NCBI RefSeq assembly: GCF_950295315.1
Contig: NC_080164.1
Coordinates: 7,882,082 to 7,946,081, forward strand
Direction: 5' to 3'
Length of the DNA: 64,000 nt
Source: Erinaceus europaeus
Lineage: Eukaryota > Chordata > Mammalia > Eulipotyphla > Erinaceidae
The position numbers and the translations under genes are program-made. Under the pieces are notes generated by a model. It ran no database searches and had not been told where the DNA came from. It worked only from the letters and a program-made list of their open reading frames with translations. This document shows positions 43,008 through 54,879 of the stretch, one piece after another; positions within the stretch are counted from its first letter, which is position 1, and every line of letters begins with the position of its first letter.

Positions 43008-43371
43008 TGTTGGTCATTACACCAGGTCTGCTGCATTGCTTGATGCTGTGGTCTATTTACATAATCATTGTTTTGCCTGAGACCCGCCCTGCCTGCAGGG
43101 CATTGGTTTAATCCCCATTGGTTAGGACCTTCACAATAGCTGGAGAACCACCCTGCAGGGCATTGGTTTCATCCCCACTGGTTAGATGGAAGCTTGCTAC
43201 TTTTGTGCTCCGCCCCCTCTCCTAGTCACTTCCTTTTTCAGACCTGTCACTTCCGTAGCAGGAGGTATAAAGGCAGATTCTTTTCTGATCAGTAAAAGAG
43301 AGTTGCATTGCGTTCCCACTCAACCATGAGTTCCTGGTCATCTCTCTCCTGCCCGTGAAGTTAGCCTGGCA
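43008..43371 (+). mobile_element. Solo LTR, third copy of the family
   Basis: Starts TGTTGGTCATTACACC and ends GTTAGCCTGGCA. It shares GGTCTATTTACATAATCATT with the 32.2 kb copy and has GGTATAAAGGC and GATCAGTAAAAGAG. A 30-base GC-rich block (CCTGCAGGGCATTGGTTT) is repeated inside. About 75 bases before the end are missing relative to the 28.2 kb copy. TTAC lies on both sides (43004-43007, 43372-43375). Confidence 0.8.
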
Positions 43372-43375
43372 TTAC

Positions 43376-43655
43376 AAATGGAGAGACGGAGGTTGAGAGG
43401 CCCAGGAGGTAACAGTTACTCTAAAACATGTGAATGAAAGGGAAGGAATATCTTCCATATTGGCCCCTAAGAGCTCTCCAGAAGCAGTTAGCCTAATTTT
43501 TTAGATGGTAAGTTCAGTGAGAACTGTCTCTTTCAGGTTTCTGGTAATTAATTTATTAGTGCAGCAGCATTCAACTTAGAGAAAAGAACACTACTCAACC
43601 CTTATCTTTTGGCTCTCATCTCTATCTTTGTCCCCTCTACTCAGTTTATTATTTT
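43376..43655. other. Single-copy DNA
   Basis: Nothing recognised; the first ~40 bases are purine-rich. Confidence 0.5.
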
Positions 43656-43659
43656 TTCA

Positions 43660-43835
43660 GTATTTTATTTATTTTATTTTTGAGAGAGATGCAGAGAGAG
43701 AAAGACACAGAGAGAAGCACCACAGCACTGCACAGCTCTGGCTTATTGTGGTATGGGGGATTGAACCTGGGACTTCAGAGTCTCAAGTATGAAAGATTCT
43801 CTTTGCATAACCATTATGCTATCTACCTCTGTCCT
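43660..43835 (-). mobile_element. S3 SINE
   Basis: (TTTA)n, GAGAGAGATGCAGAGAGAG, GCACTGCACAGCTCTGGC, GATTGAACCTGGGACTTCAG and GCATAACCATTATGCTATC. A complete reverse copy. Confidence 0.88.
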
Positions 43836-43982
43836 CTACTCGGTTTCTTAATAACATCTATCAGTAGCTGATAATATAAATATGCTGCATGTTTACATTC
43901 ATTCTTTCTACCCAGTCCTTAAATATGAGATCTTCATGAGTATGGAAGATGTGCCCATTTGGATCATATATGTAGTTGTTTT

Positions 43983-44135
43983 GTTTCAATTTATTGGGAG
44001 GAGTAATGGTTTACAGTACAATAGATAACACATGGGTGCAATTTTTCATCTCCCCATGTTAGGTGTCTGCAAAGCACTCTCGCCCCCAGATTAAGTCAAT
44101 TTCTACCAACATGTGCCAAGACATCAGATCCTAGC
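43983..44135 (-). mobile_element. L1 3'UTR fragment, variant type
   Basis: AATTTATTGGGAGGAGTAAT, GGTTTACAGTACAATAGAT, CATCTCCCCATG and AGTCAATTTCTACCAACATG parallel 20715-20800. Same variant 3'UTR, different from the main L1. Confidence 0.6.
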
Positions 44136-44139
44136 CCTC

Positions 44140-46100
44140 CACCTCAAGTTGTAGTATCTATGGCATATAATAGACATTCAATATACTTTTTCTAAATGAA
44201 TAAATAAATACTTAAATGATTTTCTGAAATGGAAATAATGCCCTGAAAATTCTGGCTATTTGCAATTGATTTTATCTACATGATGTGGTGACTAGACCAC
44301 GTAATTGATGTTTAAAGAGGCAGAAGACTCCAACTTCAGGTATCTGGAAGACAGCACATCACCAGGACCTATGCCTAGCCAGACTCTGTGCAATGTAGTC
44401 GGACAAGCCAAACTATGACATGACTCTAATTCTGTTTGCAGGTATGAAAGTTGTTCCATTTATCCACAAGGATGGAATTTCTTTGTAGTCATTGCTTGTG
44501 GCTCAGGGGTCTGAAGAGCTCGAGATCAGGGTGGCCCAGTAGAATTACTCATGGTTGGAAATGTTAATATTATTGCCAGTTGAAATGATAACCTCTGACT
44601 ACAGGTGACTTCCAAGCATATCAACTTGTGAACTGAGCTTCTTGTTTAATTTGATTTTGAGTAAATTTAACTTGAGTTTGAATATTCACACATAGGTACC
44701 CACTATTATATTGAAGAGTTCTAGATTTTGGTATTTACTGAAGAAGTGGGAACACGTGGTTTAATTGAAAACACCCATTATCTAGAGAGTAAAACCTCCA
44801 TAATTTAGTGTAAATGAGTAAAAGATTTGTTGCTAACCAACAAAGAGAATTGTTACTTGTTTATAAAAATCTCTTTGCCAATCCCATGCATCCAGAGCAC
44901 ATATTTTGAAACATAGATCTGATAAAACTGATTTCTGCACAAAATTCCAAATGGTGAGACACTGACTTCAGAGAAGAGGAACTTAAAAATGCAAACACCT
45001 TGTGACATCTAAGGCCTTTCTGTTTGGCCTTGCCCAGTCCTCTGTCCTCATTGCTCATTTGTCTGGGATGCAGCCATGTTGACACATCCAGTCATTTAAG
45101 GGTGGGAGAGATGGAAGGCAAAAAGCAAAGTCTTTGACAGTTAACTTCTCTTGGATATGAAGTGAGAAAACACATGTGTTTCTTATCAATAACAAAATCT
45201 GACAGTTTTTTTTTTTCACACACACATGTGGAAACTACCTACTGGAGGCCTTTGGTTGCTCAGGGCATCTGGAAACCCAGTTTTTTACTCTGTAGGACTT
45301 CTTGGGATTTTGAAAACTATCTGTTGAATGACATATTTCCCATTAGAATTCATTCCTAAGACCCACCTGTAGTTAGTGCTGCTCTGTTCTGTTATTAGCA
45401 TTCATAAACTGTAGAGCAAGGATTCATGTGTGCATTAATATGTCACATGATTGATTTTGGTGTCACTGCAAACAAAAATGGGCTTTAAGGAGTGAATGGA
45501 AGAGACGTTTCTTACTACTCACTTATTTGGTTCTGCATAACTTATCATTACTCTCAGAACTCTCATGTCAATTGACAGTGTTAGAGTAGGGTAATCTCAA
45601 ATCATCATTAAATCACCATGAGATTAATTAATTCATGCAATAATGACCTCTGAGCTCCCACTATGTACCTAAACCGTTCTTTATTATGAGTGTTTGGTGG
45701 TAGAAAAAAGATGGCCAAAGCACCTGATATAATGAAGGCTAGATTCCAATTTGGAGGGTCATGGCTAAAAAGGCCCACATACAGATAAAGTGATGCTGAA
45801 CCAAACAGACACTGGTGACTTATAACTAGAGAATGAGTAGAGACTGATAAAAAGGAAAGGATGCATTTGACCAATGCCTAAGTTAAGTAGCAGCAATGAT
45901 AAGATCAGGCAGAAAGTGTTCCTTGCAGATAAGCAACCAAGGACACTGAAACTTGGGTATTTAATACAATGAAGTAGCTCTATGAAATGGAAAGCTAACT
46001 AATGAGATAGAGTACATGCTTGTCCACAGAAAAAAACCCTACTTTGAGTTCAGATACCACATGGGAGATAGATGATCAATATTGAAGGGTGCTTTGATAC
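44140..46100. other. Single-copy DNA, ~2 kb
   Basis: No gene or repeat recognised. Longest frames are ~88 codons without motifs. Confidence 0.55.
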
Positions 46101-46125
46101 TGTGCAATCGTTTCCTCTCTTGGTA

Positions 46126-46206
46126 TCTCTCTCTACCATATATCATCTATCTATCATCTACCTATCATCTATCTATCTATCTATCTATCATCTATCTATC
46201 TATATG
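46126..46206. repeat. (CTAT)n microsatellite
   Basis: CTAT units mixed with CATCTAT and CTAC, interrupted. Confidence 0.95.
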
Positions 46207-46246
46207 CCTATAATGTCTAAAAGACATCTACATGTGCCTATATATA

Positions 46247-46567
46247 TACTAGAGTACTGGAATACCTGAACCTGAAAAAAGAAAACAGAAACAGTTTCTA
46301 AGACTTTATAAGAACTATGGTGGTTACCACTGGGAGGGTGATACTCCAAGATTTTGATGGTGCATGTAGTGTGGAAATCTACCCTACAGCCCTACAGTCT
46401 TGTACCCTACAATTAAACACAAAAATACCTTCATAGATTAATAAATAAATACCTATTAATAAGAAATCAGATGTGTCCATAGTAAATTATTTATTTGCTC
46501 TTCTTCTTTGTAATTTGAAATTCACTTATCACTTCTCTTTTGTTAATAAATGTATTATTTCAAGATG
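46247..46567 (+). repeat. Inverted duplication, left arm
   Basis: Nearly the reverse complement of 50787-51092. Shared stretches include GTTTCTAAGACTTTAT, CCCTACAGTCTTGT, TCAGATGTGTCCATAGTAAA, TTATTTATTTGCTC and CTTCTCTTTTGTTAATAAAT. By eye over 90% identical in the last 110 bases, a little less before. Confidence 0.85.
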
Positions 46568-46604
46568 ATGAATACATTGATGATTCAGTTTATAAACAAT
46601 CATT

Positions 46605-46690
46605 GATATATATATATACACACACAGCATATATATACAGCATATATATAGCATATATATATATATAAATAAATATATATATATACAGCC
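46605..46690. repeat. (TA)n-rich tract
   Basis: ATATAT runs broken by ACACAC and ACAGC; a second (TA)n run lies at 46902-46919. Confidence 0.9.
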
Positions 46691-46747
46691 TAGAAACAAT
46701 GAGACTGTGAATATGTGAAGAAAATTCTCTGAAAAAAATATATATAG

Positions 46748-46910
46748 TGGTGGTCCAGGAGGTGGCACAGTGGATAAGACTTTGGACTCTAAAGCATGAG
46801 GTTCCAAATTCAATCCCCAGCATCACATGTACCAGAGTGATGTCTGGTTCTTTCTTTCTATCTCTCTCTCCCCTATAATTTTTCATGAATAAATAAAATA
46901 TTATATATAT
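46748..46910 (+). mobile_element. S4 SINE
   Basis: GTCCAGGAGGTGGCACAGTG, GATAAGACTTTGGACTC, AAATTCAATCCCCAGC B box, and a CT-rich run then AATAAATAAAATA. ATATATATAG occurs on both sides (46738-46747, 46911-46920), though in a TA-rich setting. Confidence 0.88.
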
Positions 46911-46924
46911 ATATATATAGTTGA

Positions 46925-48290
46925 TTTAGGACCAAATCACATAAGAGATCTACATGAGGTTAAGAGACTTCAAAAGTCCCTGGAAGGAAATATAAGTTTC
47001 AGATACACAGAAACCCTTATTTAAGTTCTGAAAACATCGCTCTGAGAAGTATATATTTTGAAGAAATGGGAATGGAAGAAGTGAAGACTTACTAAATTAT
47101 GACAGTAGTCCAGGTGAGAGAAGGTAGTGGCAGGTGAAGAAGAATGAGCAAATAGGAAACATGTTCATGAAACACTTTCAGAATGAGTGAAAAATGGTCA
47201 GTAACATCAGCCAGATATGGTGAGGTCATTTTTGAGATGATGAATATTGATTTTTGAGATAATGAGTTTTAGCTTTTGGAGGGGATGAACATGTAAACTC
47301 TCAGTGACTACGATGCCCTTACATGTAGATGTCTTGTAGGCATTTAAGAAAGGTGATTGCTGAAGATGTAAGTATGGGGTTGACTTTATAAGCCATAGGT
47401 GAGATCATCTTGGGAGCAAACACAGGTGGCACTCAGTATTGGGTCTTTTTTTCATTTAAAGATTTGGATATTTAATATCTCAAATTCCCTAAAAGCCTTG
47501 ACTGTAGCCCTAAGCACAAATATTAGCTTCTGCCTAAACACTTAATATCTTAGATTTGCAAAATGATCAGACTCTGATAAGGGAATTAAATTGTTCATGA
47601 AGCTCTAAAAATGTATCTGAAATGATAGCTCTGCAAATGTCTAAATCAACTATAGCTTTAGGCAAGAGAGGTCAAGACCTTTTGACCTTGTAAATATTTA
47701 AAATACAAAGAGGTTCAGCTACCACTAAAAGGTTTTAAAGCACAGTGAAGTCAAGTATATTAATATAGAAACTAAACCCCCAACTAACCTGGTTGTAATA
47801 ATTAATTATTGATATTTTAACTCTTTCTAGGACTATGAGAAACCCCTTGCATTCTCTTTAAGACTCATTTCTCCTAGTCCTGGTACACCTAGGACTTTCC
47901 CATATTTCTTGATATTCTTTCTCTATGATTCCTTGCTGCAATACCACATCTGTTGCCTTCAACTAAATCACTACTGGTGCTGCCACCCCACATTCTGCTG
48001 ATGCTGAAATCCTACTGTGGACTGTAACCAGAGATACTTAGCCTGAGAAGTCAACCTTGTAACCCTTGTAATATGGTGAGACCTTTCCTTAACACATGGG
48101 ACCACCTACATCCAAGTTAGATGACACATCATTTAACTAAGTAACAGATACCAGATTAGGTTAGGGTTTAGGGTTCTGGATACAGGTGTACAGGCATCCA
48201 GAACCAAAGGGCAATTATATAACTCAAAGTCAAAGTGCTCAATAATTGTTGAAATACCTAAAGAAGACATCATAAATTCTGGGTATCCTT
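46925..48290. other. Single-copy DNA
   Basis: Nothing recognised apart from a telomere-like TTAGGGTTTAGGG near 48161-48173, too short to mean anything alone. Confidence 0.5.
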
Positions 48291-48299
48291 CCCTGCCAC

Positions 48300-49605
48300 T
48301 TGAAAAAGACTGGTCCTCACATGAGTGAAGCCTGCAATGTTCCTCAGATGTGACTATGAGCTATAAGCTCAGACCAATTGGGACTTGGAGGTTACACAGG
48401 CTTTGGTGCTAAATATATGGGCCCTGGAGCAGGTGGATGGAGGTAAATAGTTAATAGTAGCCACATATTTTTTTTTACAACAACGAGAGCTACTTTCTGC
48501 CCTAATCCAACTTTCTAGCCCTTTTCTTGACTCTGACACCATTCTCTCAGACAATATTCTTTTTTTAAATATTTATTTTATTTATTTATTCCCTTTTGTT
48601 GCCCTTGTTTTATTGTTGTAGTTATTGTTGTTGTCGTTGTTGGATAAGACAGAGAGAAATGGAGAGAGGAGGGGAAGACAGAGAGGAGGAGAGAAAAATA
48701 GACACCTGCAGACCTGCTTCACCGCCTGTGAAGCGACTCCCCTGCAGGTGGGGAGCCAGGGTTCGAACCGGAATCCTTATGCCGGTCCTTGTGTTTTGCG
48801 CCACCTGAGCTTAACCCGCTGCGCTACAGCCCGACTCCCTCAGACAATATTCTTACCAACCTCAAGCTAGCTACCAAACTCAAGCATGCCCCCCAGGAAC
48901 ATGCCTTAAAGGGCTTTCCTAGCTTTCTTCTACCCTAAAATCCCTAGTCTGATATACTCTAATTCTACTTTTTGGTTCCTGTTCATTAACCATTTTGTCT
49001 CAGCTTAGGTCATGCCACCTTCCAGACACCAAGTTACAGATGCTACCATGACTCCACCCTGACGTCTCCGGACAGACAACTTCATCAATGTGTCCTGGAC
49101 CCTCGCATCTTCAGAGCTCTAGTCCACTAGGGAAAGATAGAAACAGGCTGGGGGTATGTATCAACCTGTCATGCCCATGCTCAGAGGAGAAGCAGCTACA
49201 GAAGCCAGAACTCCTACCTTCTGCTCCCCATAAACAACCTTGATCCAGACTTCCAGCGGGGGGGGGGGGGGAGAGTAATAGGATGATGATAAGAGGGTTC
49301 TGAACTCCAGCTCCATCAGTACCTAGAGAGAGAGAAGAAAAAAGATAGGGATATATGGAGGTAGCTATGATGTCATGAGTGGCTTAGAGAGGAAGAGAGG
49401 ATCGAATCAGAAAAAGAAGTGGCAACTATGTATAAACGTGGACAGATAGTTGCAGAGAAAATGGTTGACTTATGTCTATAACCTTAGGGGAACTGTGGTG
49501 GATTACAGTGGGGAGACTGAAGATTCAGGACTCTGGTGGTGGGAATAGGGTAGATTCAAACCCCTGTCGACATGTAATTCTGTAATATAAAAATAAATTA
49601 AAAAA
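48300..49605 (+). mobile_element. RF-A retroposon, long divergent copy
   Basis: GAGTGAAGCCTGCAATGTTC, GCTACTTTCTGCCCTAATCC, CTACCATGACTCCACCCTGA and CCACTAGGGAAAGATAGAAA match RF-A in order. After a G-run at 49259-49272 the copy has ~260 bases not in the others (GATGATGATAAGAGGGTTC onward) before GGACTCTGGTGGTGGGAAT and ATATAAAAATAAATTAAAA. A younger S1 interrupts it at 48562-48838. Confidence 0.8.
48562..48838 (-). mobile_element. S1 SINE inside RF-A
   Basis: TTTATTCCCTTTTGTTGCCC tail complement, ACACCTGCAGACCTGCTTC, GGTTCGAACCGGAATCC, GAGCTTAACCCGCTGCGC head complement. CTCAGACAATATTCTT at 48546-48561 recurs exactly at 48839-48854. CpGs are well kept, so it is young. Confidence 0.95.
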
Positions 49606-49607
49606 CT

Positions 49608-50395
49608 ATTTAAAAGATTTGGTAGAGGAGAAATCAAGTAGAAAATACTGATAATGGGGAAAGGAATGAAGTAAGAGTTCATGCAGTAAGAAGAAAAATC
49701 AGGAAAGGGTGATTTCATTGAAGTAAGAGAAGAAATTGCTGCAAAGTGAGTTTATTCATTCTGAATATTGGTCAAATAAGACAAAACTATAAAGGAACTC
49801 TTGGATTATACAACATGGTGGTCACTGAGGAAAGCAACCTCATTGGCAATAGTGGGATAGGAGCTCAAGCAGAAGAAATTAAGGACAGCAAATGAGGTGA
49901 AAATGCATGTGGAGAAAGTAACTAAGTCAAACCACTGTGAATTGGAATCCAGGTATGATGTGGATGAAAGACAGCTTGAATTTCTCTTTGTCAATAGAAA
50001 AAAAAATTACTTCCTGGCTATTAAATGATGGGAGTGGTGCTGCAGAGAAAGAGAATGGGGCATGCAATAAATAATAGACACATGAGGGAAGTAAGTCTTC
50101 ATTAGCCAAGTGGAGAGGAGATTCTGTCTGCAAGTCAAGGTGTTGTCCTTGGACGGGACCATCCATATTTCTTCCAAGGTGTGAAGGGATCAGATTTTGG
50201 GTGTTGGTATAGGGAGATGAAAATTTGTGAGAAGATGAATGAGCTTGTCTCTAATAACTCACTTTTCACTGAAGCCAGGTGCATGCATGTCATGGAGGAG
50301 AAAAAGGTAGGAAAGGAGTTTTCAGAGACAGAGACTTGAGAACCCCTCTGAGGAATGGGACCAGAGAAAGCAAGTATATCTCCTCGGTACTCGCA
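49608..50395. other. Single-copy DNA
   Basis: Nothing recognised. Confidence 0.5.
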
Positions 50396-50399
50396 TTTG

Positions 50400-50780
50400 T
50401 TTGGCTTTGTATGTTAACTCTCTTTTCAACCAATAGGTTCTAGATTCTAGCATGACAGACTCCTCACCAATGTGTCCTGGAGCCCTGTTTCCCCAAAGCC
50501 CCACCCTACTAGGGAAAGAGAGAGACAGGTTGGGAGTATGAATTGACCTGTGAACAACCATGTTCAGCGGGGAAGCAATTACAGAAGGCAGACATTCAAC
50601 TTTCTGCATCCCACAAGGACCTTGGGTCCATACTACCAGAAGGTTAAAGAATAAGAAATCTATCTGGGGAGGGTATGGGATACAGGTTTCTGGTGGTGGG
50701 AATTGTGTGAAATTTTACCCCTCTTATCCTATGGTTTAGTCAGTGTTTCCTTTTTATAAATAAAATATCTAAAAAAACGG
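50400..50780 (+). mobile_element. RF-A retroposon, 5'-truncated
   Basis: TTTGGCTTTGTATGTTAACT, CCAATGTGTCCTGGAGCCC, AGCAATTACAGAAGGCAGAC, GGTGGTGGGAATTGTGTGA and TTTTTATAAATAAAATATC. It ends next to the right arm of the inverted duplication. Confidence 0.88.
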
Positions 50781-50786
50781 AATCAA

Positions 50787-51092
50787 CATCTTGAAATAAT
50801 ATATTTATTAACAAAAGAGAAGTGATATGTGAATTTCAAATTATAAAGAGAGCAAATAAATAATTTACTATGGACACATCTGATGTATTATTACTATATA
50901 TTTATTAATTTATTAAAGTATTTTTGTGGTTAATAGTAGGGCACAAGACTGTAGGGCTATAGGGTAGATTTCCACACCACATCAAAATTCTGGACACTTA
51001 CCTTCCTAGTGGTAACCGCCATAGTTCTCATAAAGTCTTAGAAACTGTTGTTTCTGTTTTCTTTTTCAGGTTTATGTATTATAGTACTCTAG
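50787..51092 (-). repeat. Inverted duplication, right arm
   Basis: Reverse partner of 46247-46567. On the plus strand: CATCTTGAAATAAT, TTAACAAAAGAGAAGTGATA, TTTACTATGGACACATCTGA, ACAAGACTGTAGGGCTATAG and AGTCTTAGAAACTGTTG. The arms are ~4.2 kb apart. Confidence 0.85.
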
Positions 51093-51094
51093 AT

Positions 51095-53075
51095 TCTATT
51101 TAACGTTAATAAATATGAGAGATATGACCTGGTAGTTGTCTTTCATCTATTTATTTTGCTAAGCATTACCCTTTCTAGTTCCCATGGACTTTGTCCCCAA
51201 GACAGTTGTTCTTTCCAGCGAGTATAAATACAAAGGTGACCTAGAGTTGTTACTGTAGTGAACTCAGAGCAAGGGTGCCACAGCTGAGAAGGCCACAGAG
51301 TAGCCCCAGAGGAAAGACCTTTACATTTTAAGTGATGTTGATGTTTTTTGTCTCAAAAACATTCTCCTTTGCGAAAGTAGCCCACAAAGGCTAAACACCA
51401 GTTTTCACTGGTCTTCTGCAACTAGATTTCTACCTAAATCTTGAAGAAGTGGTCTCCATCAAGCCAAGCTCCAGCCAACACTTTTATATTCCACTACATG
51501 TTCTCTAACTTCAGGACATTCCTCATATTTTGCCTCAACCTGAAAAAACCTTTTCATTCAGATTTCTGTATGTTTACTTTCTCTTTGTACTCTAAAACTC
51601 TAGTCAGGTGTGACTACATTTTCCTAGGAAGCCTTTCCTTGCTGATACTATTCTCTTCTCTGCCCTCTTCCCACTTCTTTCAACCATCAAGCACACAAAG
51701 AATGTTTTCCCTTTGCCTGAAGGTTATCACACTGGTGAAATCTTTGCATATCACTCTTGCTCATTCTACTGCCTATTGCTTAGTGTCAATGGTGGTTCTT
51801 ATTAAGTACCCAGAATGATACCTAACTACAGTAGAGACACTATATATGTTTATGAAATAAGGAAGAAGCAAGCCATACTTATAGTTCTTGCAAACTTGTT
51901 TGATTTTCTTAGCCTCTGTGTCTTCGCTATGTCATTCCATTGGTGGAAATACCCTTTCCCCTTCTCCACATCCTGATGGAGAGATCTACTTGAAATACTC
52001 CTATACTTCATGAGAATCAGAACATCTGTGCCATATGAAGGCTTCTTGGTAAAAACAGATCTCTAAAAGCAGTCATGTATTTTGAGCTAATTATCTCTAA
52101 ATCATTGGTTTGGGATCCTTGGAGAAATCTGGCTTTGTATAAATAAGTAGTTTTGAACAGTGAGTTTCAGTCTTTGTAAGCTACTGGTGCAGTTTAGATG
52201 TGTCTCCCAGAAGGTCAAGGATCTTTTAAGTGTCAGTACACATTTCCCTTCCCCCACCAATCACTCCCTCGAGAATATTCTCCTTTATAGAGCTTTTTTT
52301 TTTCTTTAAAAACAAACCTACACTTCTGGACCAATTCATCTGCAATTTGCTATACTTCACAAGGCTAAAAGCCCCCGCGTGCCTAAACTACTAGGAAAGA
52401 TTTCTGGACACGTCAATAAAAGTATCTTAATGAATAACAGCTGTGAGGAACATGTCTTTAAATAAATTGATTCCAAATTTCCTGCATGTTTCTGTGATTT
52501 TGCTTTTTAAATGGGTACCACTGGCTTTAAACGTGGCTATCTGAAAAAAAAAAAGAAGGGAAAAAAATCACATGCTATTTTGAGAAAACATTGTTACCAT
52601 GCTTGTCTTCATTATTCTTTATCTGAAGAGGTTAATGCTTATACATATTGATTACTTCACTGGTGCTTGTACCAGATCTTTGACACAAACAGAGATACGT
52701 TGTCAATCTCTGGATACAGACAATTTACAAGTTGATTTAGGTTGGGGATCAGGACTAGAACTCTAGTCTTCTGATTGTGAGAATTGCGTTCCTATGTGGA
52801 CTTCACTGTCTGTAAAAAGAAATAACAAAAATATCCTTCTTGACAGTAGAATGAAACTGTATATATTATCTGTCCTGGGCCCTTATGAGTCTCTGTGAAC
52901 TTCATATGCAAGTTGTAATCTATTCAAATTCTGTGTTCTCCTATACAATGAATTTAGATTTAAATATTATTGTTTAAGGTATAAAATTTACCAATTTACT
53001 CCACACTGATTTTTTTCTCAATCAAGTTCTTCCCATATAAAATCATGCTCAAAATTTTAATTGTATTTAAACTTC
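51095..53075. other. Single-copy DNA, ~2 kb
   Basis: No repeat recognised. A plus-strand frame of 125 codons (51441-51818) is open, but composition and lack of motifs argue against a gene. Confidence 0.55.
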
Positions 53076-53094
53076 ATAAAAAAATGCACTTGTT

Positions 53095-53496
53095 GATGAT
53101 TAGTCAACAATTTGTTTGGCTTTATATGTTAACTCTCTTTTCAGCCACTGGTTTCCAGACGCTAGCATGATGCCAACCAGACTTCCCTGGACAGACAACC
53201 TCACCAATGTGTCCTGGAGCTCTGCTTCCCCAGAGCCCCACCCCATTAGGAAAAAAGAGAGACAGGCTGGGAGTATGGATCCACCTGCCAACGTCCATGT
53301 TCATTGGGGAAGCAATTACAGAAGGCAGACCTCCCACCATCTGCACATCATAATGACCCTGGGTCCATACTCCCAGAGGGATAAAGAATATGAAAGCTAT
53401 CAGGGGAGGGGATGGGATATGGAGTTCTGATGGTGGTAGTTGTGTGGAGTTGTACCCCTCTTATCCTATGGTTTTGTCAGTGCTTCCCTTTTATAA
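53095..53496 (+). mobile_element. RF-A retroposon, 5'-truncated, clean duplication
   Basis: Begins GATGATTAGTCAACAATTTG and ends GTGCTTCCCTTTTATAA. ATAAAAAAATGCACTTGTT at 53076-53094 recurs with one change at 53497-53515. The best-defined insertion of this family; it shows L1-type mobilisation. Confidence 0.93.
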
Positions 53497-53515
53497 ATAA
53501 AAAAATGCACCTGTT

Positions 53516-54660
53516 TTATTGGTAATCAGTAAGTATAAAGAAGTGGCCTTTAGACAGATGCTTCCATTTTGGATTTTAATAGCACAGCAGAGAGCTACTT
53601 TTTCTTTCTTATACAGGAGACCAGGATTTGCTTCTACAGTCACATGAGTCCCCCTCTCTGATCTAGACGTTTGGGTTTCCTGTGGATTGGGTTTAATCAG
53701 CATGTTGAGACAGTAAATATTTCTATATCCCGTGCCCTTCTGTGACTTGTACTGAAAGAAAGGAGAGAATGGTAAATGGCTATCTTGAAAATTCTTCTCC
53801 TATTTGTTATCTTGCTGGACCATGTGAAAAAGCAGTTTGTGACACTGAGAGACACACACTGAGAGCAGACACATGTGTAGTGATGGGGGTAAGGTAGAGG
53901 GAGGGAAGGGTTGAAATTAGGATCCAGAAATTGTTGAAAATGAAAAGCTGTTCCCAATTTGAACAGTGAGTTGACGTCTACTACTCTGGTATGCAGTAAA
54001 ACATGTTTTTCATCTAAGGCATAATAAAAGCTACAAGCATTTTACACTGTGCATTAAGAGTTACATCTTTAAGGGAACATCTTTTCATAAAGAGCACGTA
54101 TCAAGTTCTCTATATGATTACGCTTTTGAACATTTTATTGTTTCAGTGGAGGAAATATTGCCGTATCAGGATAAATCCTAATTGAACTGACACATCACTT
54201 TTGTAGAAATAACTGTTGTTGGGTATATTGGCATTGCATTTTTTCATGGGCTTCTATGAATATAAAATATCTGTTCAAACTGAATATAGATCTCTACATT
54301 GAGATAATGTTAAGAGTTAGCCTTCGTAAGCCTAAAATGAAGATGGATGAAATTTTGAGGTGATAGGAGAAAGACAAGGAGAAGCAGCAGCTCTCTACTG
54401 CTACTTATTGGGGACTAGAGAAAAGGTTTGGTCTGAGCAGGGACTCAAATGAGGAAAGGATTTGGGGAACAACACCATGATGGAGCCTAGCAACTCCTGA
54501 AGGATCACTTGCAGAGCATATTACATCAATGGTGCCTTCTACAACTGTCCAAATGTCATGTCCTTATTGACAAGAAAGACATAAATCTTGAACATTTATT
54601 GGCGAAACATGAAATATACTTTTCTTTTGTCCTTCTACATTATTTCTTTTTAAATTTTCC
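53516..54660. other. Single-copy DNA
   Basis: Nothing recognised. Confidence 0.5.
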
Positions 54661-54666
54661 CTCTTA

Positions 54667-54875
54667 GAAGGGCCAGATGGTGGCACACATAGCGGAGTAC
54701 ACATGTTAACCATGAACAAGGACCTGCGTTCAAACCTCCAGTCCTTATCTGCAGAAGGGAAGCTTCACTAGCAGTGAAGGAGTACTGCAGCTGTCTCTCT
54801 CTCTCTCTTCCTTCCTCTCCTTTCCCCTCTCAATTCCTCTCTGTCCTACCAATAAATAAATACTTAAAAAATTCA
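54667..54875 (+). mobile_element. S2 SINE
   Basis: GGGCCAGATGGTGGCACAC head, GAGTACACATGTTAACC, TGCGTTCAAACCTCC B box, CT-rich middle, CTGTCCTACCAATAAATAAA. Confidence 0.88.
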
Positions 54876-54879
54876 TCTT

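Noticed and set aside
48161..48173. TTAGGG-like telomeric motif
   Set aside because: Only two imperfect units, expected by chance.
51441..51818. Plus-strand frame of 125 codons
   Set aside because: AT-rich single-copy DNA with no motif and no neighbouring exon; a frame this long is expected occasionally in 64 kb.
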